A stretch of 6,198 nt of DNA from Giesbergeria sp. (GTDB taxonomy: Bacteria > Pseudomonadota > Gammaproteobacteria > Burkholderiales > Burkholderiaceae_C): positions 1 through 6,198 of the forward strand of contig JAUYGP010000411.1 in NCBI GenBank assembly GCA_030690515.1, written 5' to 3'. Positions within the stretch are counted from its first letter, which is position 1. Each line of letters starts with the position of its first letter. Made by a program: the position numbers and the translations under genes. The notes under the pieces are model-generated. The model ran no database searches, had not been told where the DNA came from, and worked only from the letters and a program-made list of their open reading frames with translations. This document shows positions 5,095 through 6,198 of this stretch, one piece after another.

Positions 5095-6009
5095 ATGACA
5101 AAATCATATGAATTTCTGGCGCTGATCCTTGATTCTGTCACCGAACATATCGTGGTGATCAACAGGGCGGGGCAAATTGAATTTGTAAATAAAAGCTGGT
5201 CCAGTTTTGGACGCAGCAATGCCTGCATCATCGGCGACGGCTGGAAGGGCGTGAATTATTTAGAGGAATGTGATCGCGCCGCGGCCATGGGGGATTCATT
5301 TGGGGTCATGGCAGGGCGTGGCATTCGAAATGTGATTGAGAAGAGCGAGGCGACCTTTCACTTTGAATACCCTTGCCATAGCCCGGAGGAAAAACGGTGG
5401 TTTATGATGCGCGTGACACCTTTTCATCTGAATGGGGCAGATTATTTTGTGATATCGCATCAAAATATCACAGAAAGAAAATTGGCCGAAGAAGAAGCAC
5501 GAAATATAGCAAAAATTGATGGACTCACCTGCATTCCGAATAGGAGATCCTTCGATGAATTTCTGCATGAAGAATGGCGCAGGTGCTTGAGATTAAAAAA
5601 GCCCATCTGTCTTGCGATGATAGATATTGATTATTTCAAACTGCTGAATGACACCTATGGCCACCAAAGGGGTGATGAGTGTTTGGTTCGGGTTGGGTCG
5701 TTGTTGAAAAAATATGCCAAAAGACCTGGCGATATTTGTGCAAGGTACGGAGGCGAGGAGTTTTCGTTGGTGTGGGGCGATACCGGCTTGACTGAGGCAA
5801 TGCAGCTATCGAAAAAGCTGTTGGAAGATATCGCCGAACTTGGCATGCCCAATGTCAATTCACCCGTGGAAAAGCATGTCACGGTCAGTATTGGTCTTGC
5901 TGAAATGGTGCCTGGTATAGAAATGGACGAGTGCGAAATCATCGCTAGATCGGACAGCGCGCTTTATAAGGCGAAAGAAGGCGGCAGAAACATGGTGTGG
6001 AGTGAATGA
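5095..6009 (+). CDS. PAS-GGDEF diguanylate cyclase
   Basis: Makes c-di-GMP from two GTP, with input from a PAS sensor; soluble, as no membrane segment is visible. Seen: 304 residues from the ATG at 5095, chosen because AAGGG lies about 8 nt upstream; an in-frame ATG at 5047 has no such site. The PAS domain spans about 8-125, ending in the FVISHQNITERKLAEEEA junction typical of PAS-to-helix linkers. The GGDEF domain spans about 139-302 and opens with IDGLTCIPNRRSFDEF. The active-site set is complete: Asp177 (MIDIDYFK), Asn185, Asp194 (YGHQRGDE) and GGEEF at 219-223. RPGD at 210-213, five residues before GGEEF, is an intact RxxD inhibitory site, so product feedback is expected. Base composition is much more AT-rich than the rest of the window (19 of 60 G+C at 5461-5520, against 39 of 60 at 1081-1140 in the aldolase), with AAA, ATA and GAA codons common. 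This suggests horizontal acquisition. The PAS ligand is unknown. Confidence 0.93.
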   Translation: MTKSYEFLALILDSVTEHIVVINRAGQIEFVNKSWSSFGRSNACIIGDGWKGVNYLEECDRAAAMGDSFGVMAGRGIRNVIEKSEATFHFEYPCHSPEEKRWFMMRVTPFHLNGADYFVISHQNITERKLAEEEARNIAKIDGLTCIPNRRSFDEFLHEEWRRCLRLKKPICLAMIDIDYFKLLNDTYGHQRGDECLVRVGSLLKKYAKRPGDICARYGGEEFSLVWGDTGLTEAMQLSKKLLEDIAELGMPNVNSPVEKHVTVSIGLAEMVPGIEMDECEIIARSDSALYKAKEGGRNMVWSE

Positions 6010-6018
6010 TGCCCTGCG

Positions 6019-6033
6019 CGCTCCCACGGAGCG
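6019..6033 (+). terminator. Small hairpin after the GGDEF gene, weak terminator candidate
   Basis: CGCTCC (6019-6024) and GGAGCG (6028-6033) form a perfect 6-bp stem with a 3-nt loop, 9 bp after the stop codon. The following TGGCTGTGGCTTTGG is not a U-tract, so termination here would be inefficient. Confidence 0.3.
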
Positions 6034-6088
6034 TGGCTGTGGCTTTGGTTGCGCCAATCTAGTGTCCTGAGTTAAAAGTTTGTTTCAT

Positions 6089-6190
6089 AAAGATGCCGAG
6101 AATCGCCGCCATGCTGCGTTGCAAATCCTCGCGATAGCAACGGCTATCGCTGCGGTTTGCGCCTTGCCTGACGACGATTTCGATATCTTT
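6089..6190. repeat. Long imperfect hairpin of about 100 nt with T-run, at the window's right edge
   Basis: The centre is a perfect 8-bp stem GCGATAGC / GCTATCGC (6131-6138, 6143-6150) with loop AACG. Moving outward, GCAAA/TTTGC pairs, then AATCGCCGCCA (from 6101) faces TGACGACGATT (to 6179), and AAAGAT (6089-6094) pairs with ATCTTT (6185-6190). Two of the differences between the long outer arms are C facing A on the plus strand, which become G-U pairs if the minus strand is transcribed. On the plus strand the hairpin ends in a run of T, so it could stop transcription leaving the GGDEF gene. It may be a dispersed palindromic element, a structured RNA, or a terminator. Confidence 0.6.
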
Positions 6191-6198
6191 TTTTCTTC

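Noticed and set aside
4842..5231. 129-codon minus-strand frame across the GGDEF upstream region
   Set aside because: It overlaps the real GGDEF gene start antisense, has no ribosome site or family resemblance, and has irregular codon use.
6059..6198. Minus-strand frame open from the window edge to TAG at 6059-6061
   Set aside because: It runs through the long hairpin; the peptide has no recognisable family, so the palindrome explains the sequence better than coding.

Overview
The window looks like a high-GC betaproteobacterial chromosome, most likely Burkholderiales/Comamonadaceae (Acidovorax-like). This rests on strong GC bias at codon third positions in most genes, the adjacent rpsU and yqeY genes, and an intergenic repeat of a type I associate with this family. 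It is mostly ordinary core and metabolic DNA. I do not see a self-contained novel system, but several local oddities are worth checking.

Layout: five genes lie on the minus strand and one on the plus strand. From the left edge: a tartrate/D-malate dehydrogenase (ttuC-like, cut at its C-terminal end by the window edge); a 141-bp gap holding a palindromic repeat; an HpcH/HpaI class II aldolase; an Aer-like chemoreceptor with an FAD-type PAS domain; a 274-bp GC-rich gap; a GatB/YqeY-domain gene broken by an in-frame amber codon; a terminator and a second large inverted repeat; rpsU (ribosomal protein bS21) with a clear sigma-70 promoter and a structured leader of about 120 nt; a gap of about 490 bp; then, on the plus strand, a visibly AT-richer PAS-GGDEF diguanylate cyclase. 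The right edge carries a long imperfect hairpin of about 100 nt ending in a T-run.

How the genes relate: the aldolase and the dehydrogenase are probably a small catabolic pair handling hydroxy/oxo-acids that feed pyruvate and oxaloacetate-level metabolism. The Aer-like receptor would couple redox or energy state to swimming, and the PAS-GGDEF protein would make c-di-GMP, so two PAS sensors of motility and lifestyle flank the translation genes. rpsU and yqeY are usually followed by dnaG and rpoD in this group; here the chemoreceptor follows instead.

Main points to check: the amber codon in yqeY with an intact 35-codon tail behind it; the 15-bp inverted repeat between rpsU and yqeY; the structured rpsU leader; the compositionally distinct GGDEF gene; and the terminal hairpin, whose arm differences are compatible with G-U pairs if it is read as minus-strand RNA.
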